This document shows, one piece after another, positions 33,537 through 41,844 of a DNA stretch of 64,000 nucleotides. The stretch comes from JAWPMT01 sp965229785. GTDB lineage: Bacteria; Bacteroidota; Bacteroidia; Cytophagales; Cyclobacteriaceae. Where the stretch lies: assembly GCA_965229785.1 (NCBI GenBank), contig CBDDJS010000001.1, positions 4,712,001 through 4,776,000 on the forward strand, in the 5' to 3' direction. Position numbers and translations under genes: made by a program. How positions within the stretch are numbered: position 1 is the stretch's first letter; each line of letters opens with the position of its first letter. The notes below the pieces were generated by a model that ran no database searches, had not been told where the DNA came from, and saw nothing but the letters and a program-made list of their open reading frames with translations.

Positions 33537-34892
33537 CTAGCAACAATGCGCATTTTCATCAATTTCACTAGCCCGAACCGGTTTGGATTCACAACATGAC
33601 GCCTGAATCGTATTTTCTAAGGTGGGCGCATTCGGGTCTACTGACCGGGGCACACCACAAACCCCCGTTTCTGGCAATTGAAGCCGGACATCTCTGGCTG
33701 CTTCCCAATCTCCTACCAGTCCCGCCACGACAGATCTTACCTGCTCATATCCTGTGGCCAACAGGAATGTCGGTGCTCGTCCATAACTCTTCATACCGAC
33801 AATGTAAAAATCTTTTTCGGGATGCCTTAACTCCGCCTCTCCGTGCGGCGCCACGGATCCACAACTATGCACGTTCGGATCAATCAACGGAGCCAATCTC
33901 ACAGGGCTTTCCATCCTTTCATCCAGGGAAACCCTTAATTCTCGAAGCATACTAAGGTTGGGCCGAAGACCGGTGGCAATAATGATTTCATCCGAAGAGA
34001 GATCAATCCTACCATTGGGTGATGATCCTGAGATGACTAGCTTCCCGGAACGATCATTTATTTTGTCCACAAATATGGGCGTGTGTACACGTACCCAATT
34101 GGTATCCACTAATGCTTTGATACGTTGACCAACTTTACCTCTCCCCGGCAATTCATCATTGTCCAGTCCCCCATAAGCATCTTCCACACTGCCTTTGGTC
34201 AAAATCCAATCCAGCTTTACGTTGTTTGAATTTGATGCTTTCAGATCCGCCAGTTCCAGTAATGCATTGATAGCGGAATGGCCTCCACCAATCACAGCCA
34301 CATCCTTATCTTGATATCGCTTCCTATCCTTACCCAGTATATCAGGTATACCATAGACCAATCGATCCTTCAGGTCTTCCTCCCCAATGGCAGGCCAGCC
34401 ATCCGCACCAGCAGGTTTGGGTGTTTTCCAGGTTCCGGAAGCATCAATCACAGCTCTCCCTTCGATCATTTCCACTCCATTCGGTGTATTCACGCGCAAC
34501 ACATACGGCGCATTTTCTCTGCCGAAATCTCTTATTTTACTGATACGCTTCCTGCTTATCGATACCACTTCGGCATTTAACCTGATAAAAGGTTTGATCT
34601 CATCCGTTTCTGATAGCGGCAAAACATAATCTGAAAGCAACGTACGACCCGTAGGGATTTCGTCTGCCTTCGGCATCGTCCAACCATAATTGCCAAGTAA
34701 TTGAGCGGAAGCTTCATCGATATTGAACTTCCATGGAGAGAACATGGGCACATGCTCCCATTTTTTTACATTGTCTCCAACCTGAGGTCCAGCTTCTAAA
34801 ACGAGAAATGACTCATTCCTGATACTCAAATGAGCCGCAGCAGCCAGTCCTATTGGCCCTGCTCCTATGATCAAAATCGGATTCTTTTTCAT
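33537..34892 (-). CDS. Flavin-dependent oxidoreductase with Cys-rich tail
   Basis: A 451-residue FAD/NAD(P)-dependent oxidoreductase of the flavin-monooxygenase-like group. The FAD motif IIGAGPIGLAAAAHL is near residue 7-21 and the NAD(P) motif VAVIGGGHSAINALLEL in the middle, with ATGLRPNL near the end. The last 45 residues carry VCG, SCCESK and the terminal HCC, five or more cysteines that suggest metal, metalloid or thiol binding. Similar flavoproteins are found in arsenic loci (ArsO/ArsT-like), which fits the nearby ArsR gene; this is inference. The ATG at 34892 is immediately preceded by the dyad operator. Confidence 0.8.
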   Translation of the reverse strand: MKKNPILIIGAGPIGLAAAAHLSIRNESFLVLEAGPQVGDNVKKWEHVPMFSPWKFNIDEASAQLLGNYGWTMPKADEIPTGRTLLSDYVLPLSETDEIKPFIRLNAEVVSISRKRISKIRDFGRENAPYVLRVNTPNGVEMIEGRAVIDASGTWKTPKPAGADGWPAIGEEDLKDRLVYGIPDILGKDRKRYQDKDVAVIGGGHSAINALLELADLKASNSNNVKLDWILTKGSVEDAYGGLDNDELPGRGKVGQRIKALVDTNWVRVHTPIFVDKINDRSGKLVISGSSPNGRIDLSSDEIIIATGLRPNLSMLRELRVSLDERMESPVRLAPLIDPNVHSCGSVAPHGEAELRHPEKDFYIVGMKSYGRAPTFLLATGYEQVRSVVAGLVGDWEAARDVRLQLPETGVCGVPRSVDPNAPTLENTIQASCCESKPVRASEIDENAHCC

Positions 34893-34895
34893 ATT

Positions 34896-34919
34896 ATATC
34901 GTATATTAACGATATACGA
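34896..34919. promoter_or_regulatory. ArsR-type operator, flavoprotein operon
   Basis: Two overlapping symmetries: ATATCG-N8-CGATAT (34896-34915) and TCGTATAT-TAACG-ATATACGA (34899-34919, perfect arms). It starts 4 bases before the flavoprotein start codon and overlaps a minus-strand -7-like box (TATATTCG). Near-identical elements lie at 37377-37400 and 40012-40030. The ArsR protein encoded at 40076-40405 is the local candidate binder. Confidence 0.7.
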
Positions 34920-35094
34920 ATATAATGCAATTTTGTTGATCTGTAGCAATAGGATCGTAGTAATCAAAATACACAGCAATACTTCATTTGGTGAGCTTAA
35001 CTGAGGCCATTTATACTTGAATTCCGTGGATAAGCTTCCAGTGCCAGCTTATCAGGTATAGATATCAAAAATAATTCAGGAGAGATTATTACAT

Positions 35095-36486
35095 TTAGTT
35101 TCCATCAAATTGGATATCCGCTAGTAATTTCTCCATTTCCTTTTCCTGTTTATTGATGATGATCAGAAATGTACGGTCTTGTAGAAAGATAGCCCGACAA
35201 AAATCTCTGTCATGTGCAATGCTCCAGTCTGATAATTCTCTGAAATTACTTTTGATCAGTTGCAACTTTCGTTTGTGGTCTGTTGAAATAACAATAACCT
35301 TAGTCACTGGTGTTTCTTTCATTTCTGCCAAGGCTAACTCATCAATCCGATCTCGATAATCCTCAATATTGTTGTATCTGTATTTTCTGTTTAGTGAATA
35401 GTAATCTTCCCGACTATCAGTCACCAAAAATCGGTTCATGAATAAATGAGGAAGTTCATTTATCCAGTCCGAATATTGTTGTTCCAACATTTCGATGTAG
35501 GCCTCAACAAAAGGTCGATCAATCGGTCTTTTCGCATCGAGGTATTCTCTTACGAATGGATAAAGTGATCTCGCCATCTTGGCAATGTATTCATTGTTGT
35601 ACCACGCTCCTTCCAGATGCGTTCCCTTCATTTCATGATAGACATGACCGTTGGCCAAAGCAGTAGTTATCGCTTCATTGAACAATAGTTGTGCATATCT
35701 TGATGCCGCTGAAGTACTTTCTTCAAACCATCGAGCAATGTCGTTTTTCACTACCAGGGATTGTTCATCATAGATGATATGGAATGCTTCATGGTTCATC
35801 ACAGATAGAAGTAGTTCGTAATCTTTCAACCCCTGAGGAATGCCAGCAACGGCCAGATTATAAAAAGCAGTCGCCGTAAATCCCTTCGATCTTTCGTCTG
35901 GAATGGGGTACAAATTCATGGTGAATGGAATTGAGTGGTCCCAGGAAGATCTATGAAAATCGATGACTTGATTAAAGTAATAGCTTATGTCCTTTGAATT
36001 GATCAGTGTTTGCAACGCTTTCAATTGATCCTTAAACTTTGTTTCGCAAGGATGGTAAATCAACGTTCTGTAAACAGGCAGTAACGTGGAAAGGGACTGA
36101 TAGAATAGATTGAGGTCATTGTTAGGAATAATACCAAAGGATTTCGCTTTGAATTCCTCCAGTGTTTGACTCTCAATCAGGTTTCTACTCAACAGGAAAT
36201 AGGTATTACCTCCTATTTTACTACCATACGGATATGTTGAATATTCATACCAGTAGAAGTAGTTTAAGTCGTTAAAGTCACTAATTAAATTCCGATACTC
36301 GACGGTGTTATATTTTGAACGTTCAAAGGCCTTTTTGAACGCATTAGCCGGATATTGCGATGACAAGTATCTCGCAAATTCGAATACTGCGTAATTCTCT
36401 GAAAAGTCAACCTTGAACTTGATTTCCTGAGCGCCAGCAACGTTGGTCAGCCACAGGAAAATGATGATTGTCATACTTCTTTGCAT
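35095..36486 (-). CDS. Secreted putative zinc metalloprotease
   Basis: A 463-residue exported protein (signal sequence MQRSMTIIIFLWLTNVAGAQ). The segment VMNHEAFHIIYDE, near residue 235, contains HExxH, the zinc and catalytic motif of zincin peptidases; NEAITTALANGHVYHE, about 45 residues later, could provide the third, glutamate ligand of a gluzincin. I do not recognise the family otherwise. The C-terminal part (from about 390) is a separate alpha/beta segment. Protease activity is inferred from the motif. No ArsR-type dyad precedes it. Confidence 0.6.
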   Translation of the reverse strand: MQRSMTIIIFLWLTNVAGAQEIKFKVDFSENYAVFEFARYLSSQYPANAFKKAFERSKYNTVEYRNLISDFNDLNYFYWYEYSTYPYGSKIGGNTYFLLSRNLIESQTLEEFKAKSFGIIPNNDLNLFYQSLSTLLPVYRTLIYHPCETKFKDQLKALQTLINSKDISYYFNQVIDFHRSSWDHSIPFTMNLYPIPDERSKGFTATAFYNLAVAGIPQGLKDYELLLSVMNHEAFHIIYDEQSLVVKNDIARWFEESTSAASRYAQLLFNEAITTALANGHVYHEMKGTHLEGAWYNNEYIAKMARSLYPFVREYLDAKRPIDRPFVEAYIEMLEQQYSDWINELPHLFMNRFLVTDSREDYYSLNRKYRYNNIEDYRDRIDELALAEMKETPVTKVIVISTDHKRKLQLIKSNFRELSDWSIAHDRDFCRAIFLQDRTFLIIINKQEKEMEKLLADIQFDGN

Positions 36487-36506
36487 GTCTTCCCACACTC
36501 ACTTAA

Positions 36507-36917
36507 CTAGAAAAAATACCATACGCGAAAGATCAAATCATTTTTCACCTCGTAAACCGCCATGGCGCTTGTACGGCCTTTCTTTCCTGAAACAGTTTCG
36601 TAAGTGACGACTTCCTTAAAACTCATTCTATTCCCATCAATCACATACTCGGTAATTTCCGAATGCACGGATTTCATTTGTGAGAAATATCCATTCATGT
36701 TTGTCCTGAAATGCTCTTTCCCACTTAATTCTAACAATAAGGTATCGGAGCCGATATAATACCACTTGAAGTCCTCCGAAACCTGGTCCACCAGCCGATC
36801 AATATCTCCCTCATTGAAAGCCAACACTTGTTCACTTACGATGCCATAGACTTTCTGATCCTGAGCAAAAAGTGTGGCCATGGAGAATAGCGTAAATACT
36901 GATATTATGAATTTCAT
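36507..36917 (-). CDS. Secreted SnoaL/NTF2-like protein
   Basis: A 136-residue exported protein (MKFIISVFTLFSMATLFAQ) with an NTF2-like cone fold: IVSEQVLAFNEGDIDRLVDQVSEDFKWYYIGSD is the typical first half, with FRTNMNGYFSQM and YEVKNDLIFRVWYFF the second. SnoaL-like proteins are small isomerases, hydrolases or binding proteins; the ligand is unknown. The start at 36917 lies one base after the stop of the SRPBCC gene, so both are expressed from the same dyad-controlled promoter. Confidence 0.82.
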   Translation of the reverse strand: MKFIISVFTLFSMATLFAQDQKVYGIVSEQVLAFNEGDIDRLVDQVSEDFKWYYIGSDTLLLELSGKEHFRTNMNGYFSQMKSVHSEITEYVIDGNRMSFKEVVTYETVSGKKGRTSAMAVYEVKNDLIFRVWYFF

Positions 36918-36918
36918 G

Positions 36919-37371
36919 TCACTTGTTTTCAACATAATACTTGAATGCCTCGGCATAAATCATCCGCCAGCCTGATTCGATTTGGACAAGCGTATCTTCC
37001 GTTATCATTCCAAAATAGGTATCAGTCAATGAGAAGCGGGTTTCCTTCTCATCGGGTTTCAGCTCAATGGTTGTGTAAGAGATCGCTGGTCCACCAAAAT
37101 CAGGAGATAATAACCCTTTCATATGAAGTGTTTTCGGGGAGTCAACGCCGATTACTTCGGACCATACCAGGCCTTCACCGTTACCAAAGTCCTCGTAGAC
37201 CTTGCCACCAATCCTAGCCTCAATTTGAAAGCCTTTGGTTTTAGTACTGGTATAGAAATCTGCTTTCCACCACTGGGTTGTTTGATTCACAAGGCAATCC
37301 CAAACACGATGAATATCGGCAGCGATGTTAGTTTCCAGCTTGACTTGAAAGGGATGGGTATTATTTGACAT
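36919..37371 (-). CDS. SRPBCC/AHSA1-like protein
   Basis: A 150-residue START-like (SRPBCC, AHSA1 subgroup) protein with a hydrophobic cavity: VKLETNIAADIHRVWDCLVNQTTQWW at the start and ESGWRMIYAEAFKYYVEN at the end are typical. Genes of this type often sit beside ArsR-family regulators. Here the ArsR gene is 2.7 kb away, but the operator at 37377-37400 stands 5 bases before this start codon. The ligand is unknown. Confidence 0.88.
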   Translation of the reverse strand: MSNNTHPFQVKLETNIAADIHRVWDCLVNQTTQWWKADFYTSTKTKGFQIEARIGGKVYEDFGNGEGLVWSEVIGVDSPKTLHMKGLLSPDFGGPAISYTTIELKPDEKETRFSLTDTYFGMITEDTLVQIESGWRMIYAEAFKYYVENK

Positions 37372-37376
37372 ATATT

Positions 37377-37400
37377 ATATCGTTTATCGACTATATACGA
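37377..37400. promoter_or_regulatory. ArsR-type operator, SRPBCC gene
   Basis: TCGTTTAT-CGACT-ATATACGA (37380-37400) matches the flavoprotein operator with one mismatch between its arms, and ATATCG-N8-CTATAT overlaps it. On the minus strand it begins within a TATATTCG box and ends next to the start codon, exactly as at the flavoprotein promoter; the two promoters share a block of about 36 bases. Confidence 0.68.
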
Positions 37401-37418
37401 ATATAAACATATATTTAC

Positions 37419-37438
37419 ATATCGTCTACTTGCGATAT
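37419..37438. promoter_or_regulatory. ArsR-type operator, DMT transporter gene
   Basis: ATATCG-TCTACTTG-CGATAT has perfect 6-base arms with the same 8-base spacing as the flavoprotein site. It lies upstream of a plus-strand TACCTTTC box (37450-37457, close to TAnnTTTG), so a bound protein would cover the -33 region of the transporter promoter. Confidence 0.6.
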
Positions 37439-37472
37439 ATCATTTACTCGTACCTTTCAAAATTCGGAACTG

Positions 37473-38354
37473 GTGAAATCGGCCTATCAACTAAATATGA
37501 TCCTGATCTTTTGTATCGTGTCCTGGGGATCATCATATGTTGCGATCAAAATCGGTCTTGAAAGTTTCTCACCGGCCCAGGTCGCATCTTACAGGCTATT
37601 TGTCGCTGGTACAATCAGTTTGACTTTTCTGGTTTTGAACAGGGTTAGCTTTCCTACCCTGCATCAATTCAGGCAAATAGTAATCATTGCTTTCATTGGG
37701 ATTTTCGTCTACCATATATCCATCACCTACTTTACGGTTTATTTTGAGCCAAACGTGGTAAGTTTTGTCTCGAATACTGCACCGATGTTTATCGTGATAT
37801 TCTCACATCTCATTTTAAATGAGCATCTTCGAAGCATACGCTGGAGTGGATTTTGGCTCGCCTTATTGGGCATAGGAATCATGAATCATCAGTTGGGTAC
37901 GGTTCCTGACTGGAAGCAACTGGGTCTGTTAATCCTGCCTGTTTCAGGGGCATTGTTTTTTGTACTTCAAAAACCGCTGTTAAAAGAAATGGAGCCAAAG
38001 TACATGATGCATTGGTGCATCATTTTGGGCGCCCTCATGCTATTGCTGTGGGACGCTTCATTTCTAAATGAATTATCTGGAGCTTCCTATCAGAGTCATA
38101 TTGCCATTATATACCTGGGAATCATTCCTACGGTAGCCGCCTTTCAGCTTTGGGCCTATTTACTGTCAAAAACTGCAGCTAGCAACCTCGCTAGTCCTAT
38201 CTATTTGGTTCCGACAAGTACGCTCCTTTGCTCATTGATCTTCTTCCATCGAATACCCGAAGTATCAACCATTTTGGGAGGTTCGATCACTATTTTAGGG
38301 GTTGTGATAAGCAAGCAAAAACAAAAAGTCAATGAGTCTGCCAGAGTAAAATGA
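37473..38354 (+). CDS. EamA/DMT-family transporter
   Basis: A 293-residue inner-membrane protein with ten predicted helices in two EamA repeats (about 8-135 and 150-285). The first helix contains the typical WGSSYVAIKIGLESFSPAQVASYR. Drug/metabolite transporters export amino acids, metabolites or toxic compounds; the substrate cannot be read. The GTG at 37473 or the ATG at 37497 may be the start. It is divergent from the SRPBCC gene, with a dyad in front of each gene. Confidence 0.9.
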   Translation: MKSAYQLNMILIFCIVSWGSSYVAIKIGLESFSPAQVASYRLFVAGTISLTFLVLNRVSFPTLHQFRQIVIIAFIGIFVYHISITYFTVYFEPNVVSFVSNTAPMFIVIFSHLILNEHLRSIRWSGFWLALLGIGIMNHQLGTVPDWKQLGLLILPVSGALFFVLQKPLLKEMEPKYMMHWCIILGALMLLLWDASFLNELSGASYQSHIAIIYLGIIPTVAAFQLWAYLLSKTAASNLASPIYLVPTSTLLCSLIFFHRIPEVSTILGGSITILGVVISKQKQKVNESARVK

Positions 38355-38403
38355 GCGAATCGATTACTAATCATATGCTGTGAAATCATGAAAATCACCC
38401 GCT

Positions 38404-39093
38404 TCATTTTAGGTGCTCTCTTTTTCGGACCCACACATAGGCCCTCTGAGTAGGGCTTTCAATATCCGTATACGGATCTCTTTGGATTACATCAACCATC
38501 TCAAAGCCACATTTGATACATAGGTCAACTATGACATTCTTTTCATGGAGTAGAAAATCAATGTCTACACTTTGTTCAAGAAACTCATTGAGATGAACTG
38601 TTTCATTTCCAATGTGAAACGAAAACAAAAGACTCCCCTCCGTTCTTAACACACGATTGATTTCCATGAATGCCCTCGACAGTTGTTCTAAAGTGAAGTG
38701 TACAATTCCATAAAAACAAAGTGCATGATCTATTTCACCATCTTTGAATTCCATTTCAAGCATATTACCCACTTGAAAGGTGAGATCACGGTGGATCATC
38801 GTGGCCTGATGGATCATACCGGGTGAAAGATCTAAACCCAGAATATCCTCAACTCCAAGGTCTTTGAGAAATCGAGTGGTCTGTCCGGGACCACAACCTA
38901 TGTCAAGAACTTTGCCATTGCATTGCTCGGCAAATGCGCGAAGTAGCATGCCGTCAAAATGCTTGTACTCCAGTTCATTTCCATAACGCTTCGAATAAGC
39001 CAAAGCGATCTGGTCATAGAATTTGACGATATTTTCCTGGTGTTGCACGGATCGCTGACTTGATGAAAACCCTTTGGTACAATGGAAGCTCAA
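38404..39093 (-). CDS. Class I SAM-dependent methyltransferase
   Basis: A 229-residue methyltransferase. GKVLDIGCGPGQTTRFL (motif I, about 60-76), LGLDLSPGMI (motif II) and DHALCFYGIVHFT / FMEINRVLRTEGSLLFSFH (post-motif region) are clear. The substrate is unknown; the fold is the general UbiE/Methyltransf_11 type. It lies 22 bases downstream of the acid phosphatase stop and so is probably co-transcribed from the dyad-controlled promoter upstream of that gene. Its N-terminus may start at an internal codon. Confidence 0.88.
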   Translation of the reverse strand: MSFHCTKGFSSSQRSVQHQENIVKFYDQIALAYSKRYGNELEYKHFDGMLLRAFAEQCNGKVLDIGCGPGQTTRFLKDLGVEDILGLDLSPGMIHQATMIHRDLTFQVGNMLEMEFKDGEIDHALCFYGIVHFTLEQLSRAFMEINRVLRTEGSLLFSFHIGNETVHLNEFLEQSVDIDFLLHEKNVIVDLCIKCGFEMVDVIQRDPYTDIESPTQRAYVWVRKREHLK

Positions 39094-39115
39094 AACAACG
39101 CACGTGTTTCCACAG

Positions 39116-39997
39116 CTAATTCCACTCTGCTTTAGCGGCAGCTAAATCCCTCAAGAATTCAGTATTTTCCAACATAGCCGATAACATACTATGCGCCAGG
39201 ACCCTGGCAGCTTCCTCATCACTCGGGTAATGTATACCCATGATTTCCCTGGATTCGCCAACTTCGTAAGCCGTTTGAAGAAATTCCTGTCTTTTGGAAG
39301 GTACAAGCTCGCTCCAGGTGAACGCCTGAATGTACGCCCACAAAGTATGACCACTGGCAAATGAGGGAGAATTTATCCGAGCCAGTGGTTGTAGTTCCTT
39401 ACTTAAATGATAAGGTCGCGCCCTTAATAGATGATACTTTACCGTGAATTCCATGATACGCATGTCCTTGGTAACTCCGGCCAATAGTTTTCGGGTCGCG
39501 GGATAATTTTCCGGTGTGCAATCACCACCAAGGACCACTCTACCCTCATAAAACAGGTGTCTCAGGTTTTCCTTATACCCTCTGTGGTTTTCTAACAGGT
39601 CGATATGTGGCCAGTATCCAATAGGTGCCAAAAAACGTGAAGACCTCTCTATTTGTTTACTGGTCCGTTTTTCCTGCCATTCCAGCAGAAATTCAATTTC
39701 GGCATTCGTTTGATCAGAACTATTGGCGGGAGGCGTTATAGATCTTTTCAATTCGTCGATCTGACCAGGTGTCAGGTAATGAGGCGTTGCCATGGTATAG
39801 ATCAAAGTAGCACTACTGAAGCTTTCAGGAGGGAACGCGATCTCGTCCAACTCTGATCTTTGAGGATTTGGATTAGCATCAAACCTTTGTAATTCTTTGT
39901 AATGACCGCTTGCTGGCTCCAAAGGATGGATCCCTTGCGATAAAGCCGCAAATGAGAAAAAAACAGACAGGCTGAAAAGAAAAAATCTGAAAGTCAT
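39116..39997 (-). CDS. Secreted PAP2-type acid phosphatase
   Basis: A 293-residue exported phosphatase (signal peptide ending in SFAALSQG). It carries the three motifs of the PAP2 superfamily: KYHLLRARP (K-x6-RP), the SFASGH variant of PSGH, and SREIMGIHYPSD (SR-x5-H-x3-D). The layout is like class A nonspecific acid phosphatases (PhoN), which dephosphorylate organic phosphates in the periplasm. The operator at 40012-40030 lies just upstream, and the ArsR gene precedes it on the same strand. Confidence 0.88.
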   Translation of the reverse strand: MTFRFFLFSLSVFFSFAALSQGIHPLEPASGHYKELQRFDANPNPQRSELDEIAFPPESFSSATLIYTMATPHYLTPGQIDELKRSITPPANSSDQTNAEIEFLLEWQEKRTSKQIERSSRFLAPIGYWPHIDLLENHRGYKENLRHLFYEGRVVLGGDCTPENYPATRKLLAGVTKDMRIMEFTVKYHLLRARPYHLSKELQPLARINSPSFASGHTLWAYIQAFTWSELVPSKRQEFLQTAYEVGESREIMGIHYPSDEEAARVLAHSMLSAMLENTEFLRDLAAAKAEWN

Positions 39998-40011
39998 AGG
40001 ATGTAATAAAA

Positions 40012-40030
40012 CGTATATCGCTAATATACG
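40012..40030. promoter_or_regulatory. ArsR-type operator, acid phosphatase gene
   Basis: CGTATAT-CGCTA-ATATACG is a perfect 7-5-7 dyad differing from the flavoprotein site in one spacer base. It lies 15 bases upstream of the phosphatase start and 46 bases after the ArsR stop. Confidence 0.65.
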
Positions 40031-40064
40031 ATTGCAATAATCTTATGTTTCAAAGCAATCGTAT
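40026..40064. repeat. 10-base inverted repeat overlapping the operator
   Basis: ATACGATTGC (40026-40035) and GCAATCGTAT (40055-40064) are perfect inverted arms 19 bases apart. The first arm overlaps the operator, and the second supplies another TCGTAT half-site. It may be a second binding arrangement or a loose hairpin after the ArsR gene; no T run follows. Confidence 0.5.
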
Positions 40065-40075
40065 TTTATGGACCA

Positions 40076-40405
40076 TCAAATCATTTTATTCAGAAAGTCA
40101 TGAAATTCCTGTAGCAGCTCCCGATTCAGGAAATAGTATCGAAACTGGTCCTTTTTCTCAACCCTGAACAGACCACATTGGGTCAGGATCTTGGTATGTT
40201 GGGACATGGTGGATTGTGAGTAATCGAACATTTGAACCAGGTCTTTGTTACAGGTAGCATTATCAAGACCAGTTCCACCGTCTTTGTCATTCAGGTACCT
40301 TACGAGGGCTACACGTAATGGATGAGACAAGGCATTGGCCAATTCAGCCATTTTATGGTCAGACTCAACAATGTAGGAACTATTTACTTCTGTTCGAATG
40401 CGCAT
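40076..40405 (-). CDS. ArsR-family transcriptional regulator
   Basis: A 109-residue winged-helix regulator. MAELANALSHPLRVALVRYLNDK is the typical ArsR start, FDYSQSTMSQHTKILTQCGLFRVEKKDQFRYYFLN the recognition helix and wing. The classical ELCVCDLC metal-binding motif is absent; Cys residues occur only in ATCNKD and TQCGL, so a dithiol, redox or other ligand is possible. Members repress stress and metal genes until inducer binds. Four related dyads within 5.5 kb are its likely targets, though none is clear before its own gene. Confidence 0.88.
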   Translation of the reverse strand: MRIRTEVNSSYIVESDHKMAELANALSHPLRVALVRYLNDKDGGTGLDNATCNKDLVQMFDYSQSTMSQHTKILTQCGLFRVEKKDQFRYYFLNRELLQEFHDFLNKMI

Positions 40406-40579
40406 TTTTAAAACCCAATAAATGTTCAGTTTACAAACTCAGATTAAAAGTTTGAAGTTCCTAAGTTACCGAAACAACTATAATATAGGCGGTCTTGCCA
40501 CTTCAAGCGTCCGTCCTCAAAAGCAGAAAAATTGTCTATTGAAATCGAAAAGTCGATCTTTACCGGTAAACTGAGATCG

Positions 40580-41722
40580 ATGAAAGATCTACTGAGTCCT
40601 AGTCCTGCACCACTCCCGCCCAATGATACCAGCAGAAGACATTTTGCATGGAAATGCCTGTTGTTGATCTTAATTATGGGAGTATCCGCTTGTCAAACTG
40701 AAAAGAAAACCAGTGAGTCGCAGGCAGCAGATACGGCAGTTCTTGCAGACACAGACAGCACATCCGAACAATTGATCGAAGCGTTAAAACAATCCTACCA
40801 GCAGAAAATAGACTCAATTATCTCTATCCACAACCAGGGAAATTCCGAATTCCAAATCGAAGTAGCTGCGCTGACTAAAAGAACCAAAGAACTGGAGGCT
40901 TATAATCAAAACCTGGACAATCAGATTGGACAACAAGCCGATGCAATTTTAAAGTTACAGGACAGTCTACAGGCTGCTTTAGATACGCAAGAATTTGAAG
41001 AAAATACATTCTTCACCCCAGTAGCACTCACGGAAGAATTACTAGATTCACTTGTCTTGTCCGTTGGATCCGGTTTCGAGTCAACTACGTTCGATTTATT
41101 TGATTCCACCAGCATGAAACAGGATTTTGCTCAGGAAGTTGATTCGTTGATCCAGGAAATCAACTACAGTAATAGTCTTGTCGCCGAACAGGACCAACGG
41201 CTAAATGGCGTGCTGACGGACCTGGCCGTAGCAATTGAGCCGAAAAGTACCAGAACCAATAATGACTATGAAGAGGTCATTGTCAATGCGTTATTATCTA
41301 CCGTATCAGATGATACTTTGATCGTCAATCAATACAATCGCGGCTTCTACTCAAAGCAGGACCTGAACGCACTGGTCGAGGATTACAAAATTCGAAAAAC
41401 ACAACATACTTATCCCGGCACACTCATTATTTACCGACGCAAGAAAAAACAAGACCAGCAAGAAGCTGTGATCCAAATTGATGGCACACCCTATCGTTTC
41501 GCCAGGAACACGATCGATACAGTTCTGGTGAATAATGTATTTGCAGTGAATATCTGTGATCAGGAGGATCACTGCCAAAGAATGGCTTTTAGTGGCACCT
41601 TATCCAACTACATGGAGATATCGCTGCGAAAAAACGTAAAAAGCCCAGACCTTACAGCCGTCAACCCTGTACTTGGGGACTTCTACGCCCGACAAGTCAT
41701 TTCCACAAAACGGAAAAAATAA
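40580..41722 (+). CDS. Lipoprotein of unknown function with coiled coil
   Basis: A 380-residue protein. After about 25 polar residues, FAWKCLLLILIMGVSACQTEKK forms a hydrophobic stretch with a lipobox (VSAC), indicating a lipoprotein with an unusually long N-region; the preceding in-frame TTG at 40532 is unlikely. Residues 60-150 are coiled coil (IDSIISIHNQGNSEFQIEV, TKRTKELEAYNQNLDNQIG). The C-terminal domain is mixed and ends in basic residues. No family is recognised. Confidence 0.65.
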   Translation: MKDLLSPSPAPLPPNDTSRRHFAWKCLLLILIMGVSACQTEKKTSESQAADTAVLADTDSTSEQLIEALKQSYQQKIDSIISIHNQGNSEFQIEVAALTKRTKELEAYNQNLDNQIGQQADAILKLQDSLQAALDTQEFEENTFFTPVALTEELLDSLVLSVGSGFESTTFDLFDSTSMKQDFAQEVDSLIQEINYSNSLVAEQDQRLNGVLTDLAVAIEPKSTRTNNDYEEVIVNALLSTVSDDTLIVNQYNRGFYSKQDLNALVEDYKIRKTQHTYPGTLIIYRRKKKQDQQEAVIQIDGTPYRFARNTIDTVLVNNVFAVNICDQEDHCQRMAFSGTLSNYMEISLRKNVKSPDLTAVNPVLGDFYARQVISTKRKK

Positions 41723-41791
41723 CCTCGTTCAAATTTCTGTAATTCAATGAATCCAATCTCCATATTTTTTCGTTTCTAACTTTCAATACTT

Positions 41792-41821
41792 TTTGAAAGT
41801 TCGAATACATTTATATATTTG
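41792..41821 (+). promoter_or_regulatory. Bacteroidota-type promoter of the sigma-factor gene
   Basis: TTTG (41792-41795) and TATATTTG (41814-41821) are separated by 18 bases, close to the consensus TTTG-N19-TAnnTTTG. The start codon is 23 bases downstream. Confidence 0.75.
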
Positions 41822-41844
41822 CTGTACAATAAAACGAATTGGAT

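Noticed and set aside
35029..35053. Inverted repeat GATAAGC/GCTTATC after the putative metalloprotease gene as a terminator.
   Set aside because: An 11-base loop and no T run on the minus strand; kept only as a possible weak hairpin.
40406..40470. AGTTTACAAACT upstream of the ArsR gene as a third copy of the 17-base palindrome.
   Set aside because: Only the AGTTT/AAACT arms are shared; the spacing is 5 bases shorter than in the real copies.
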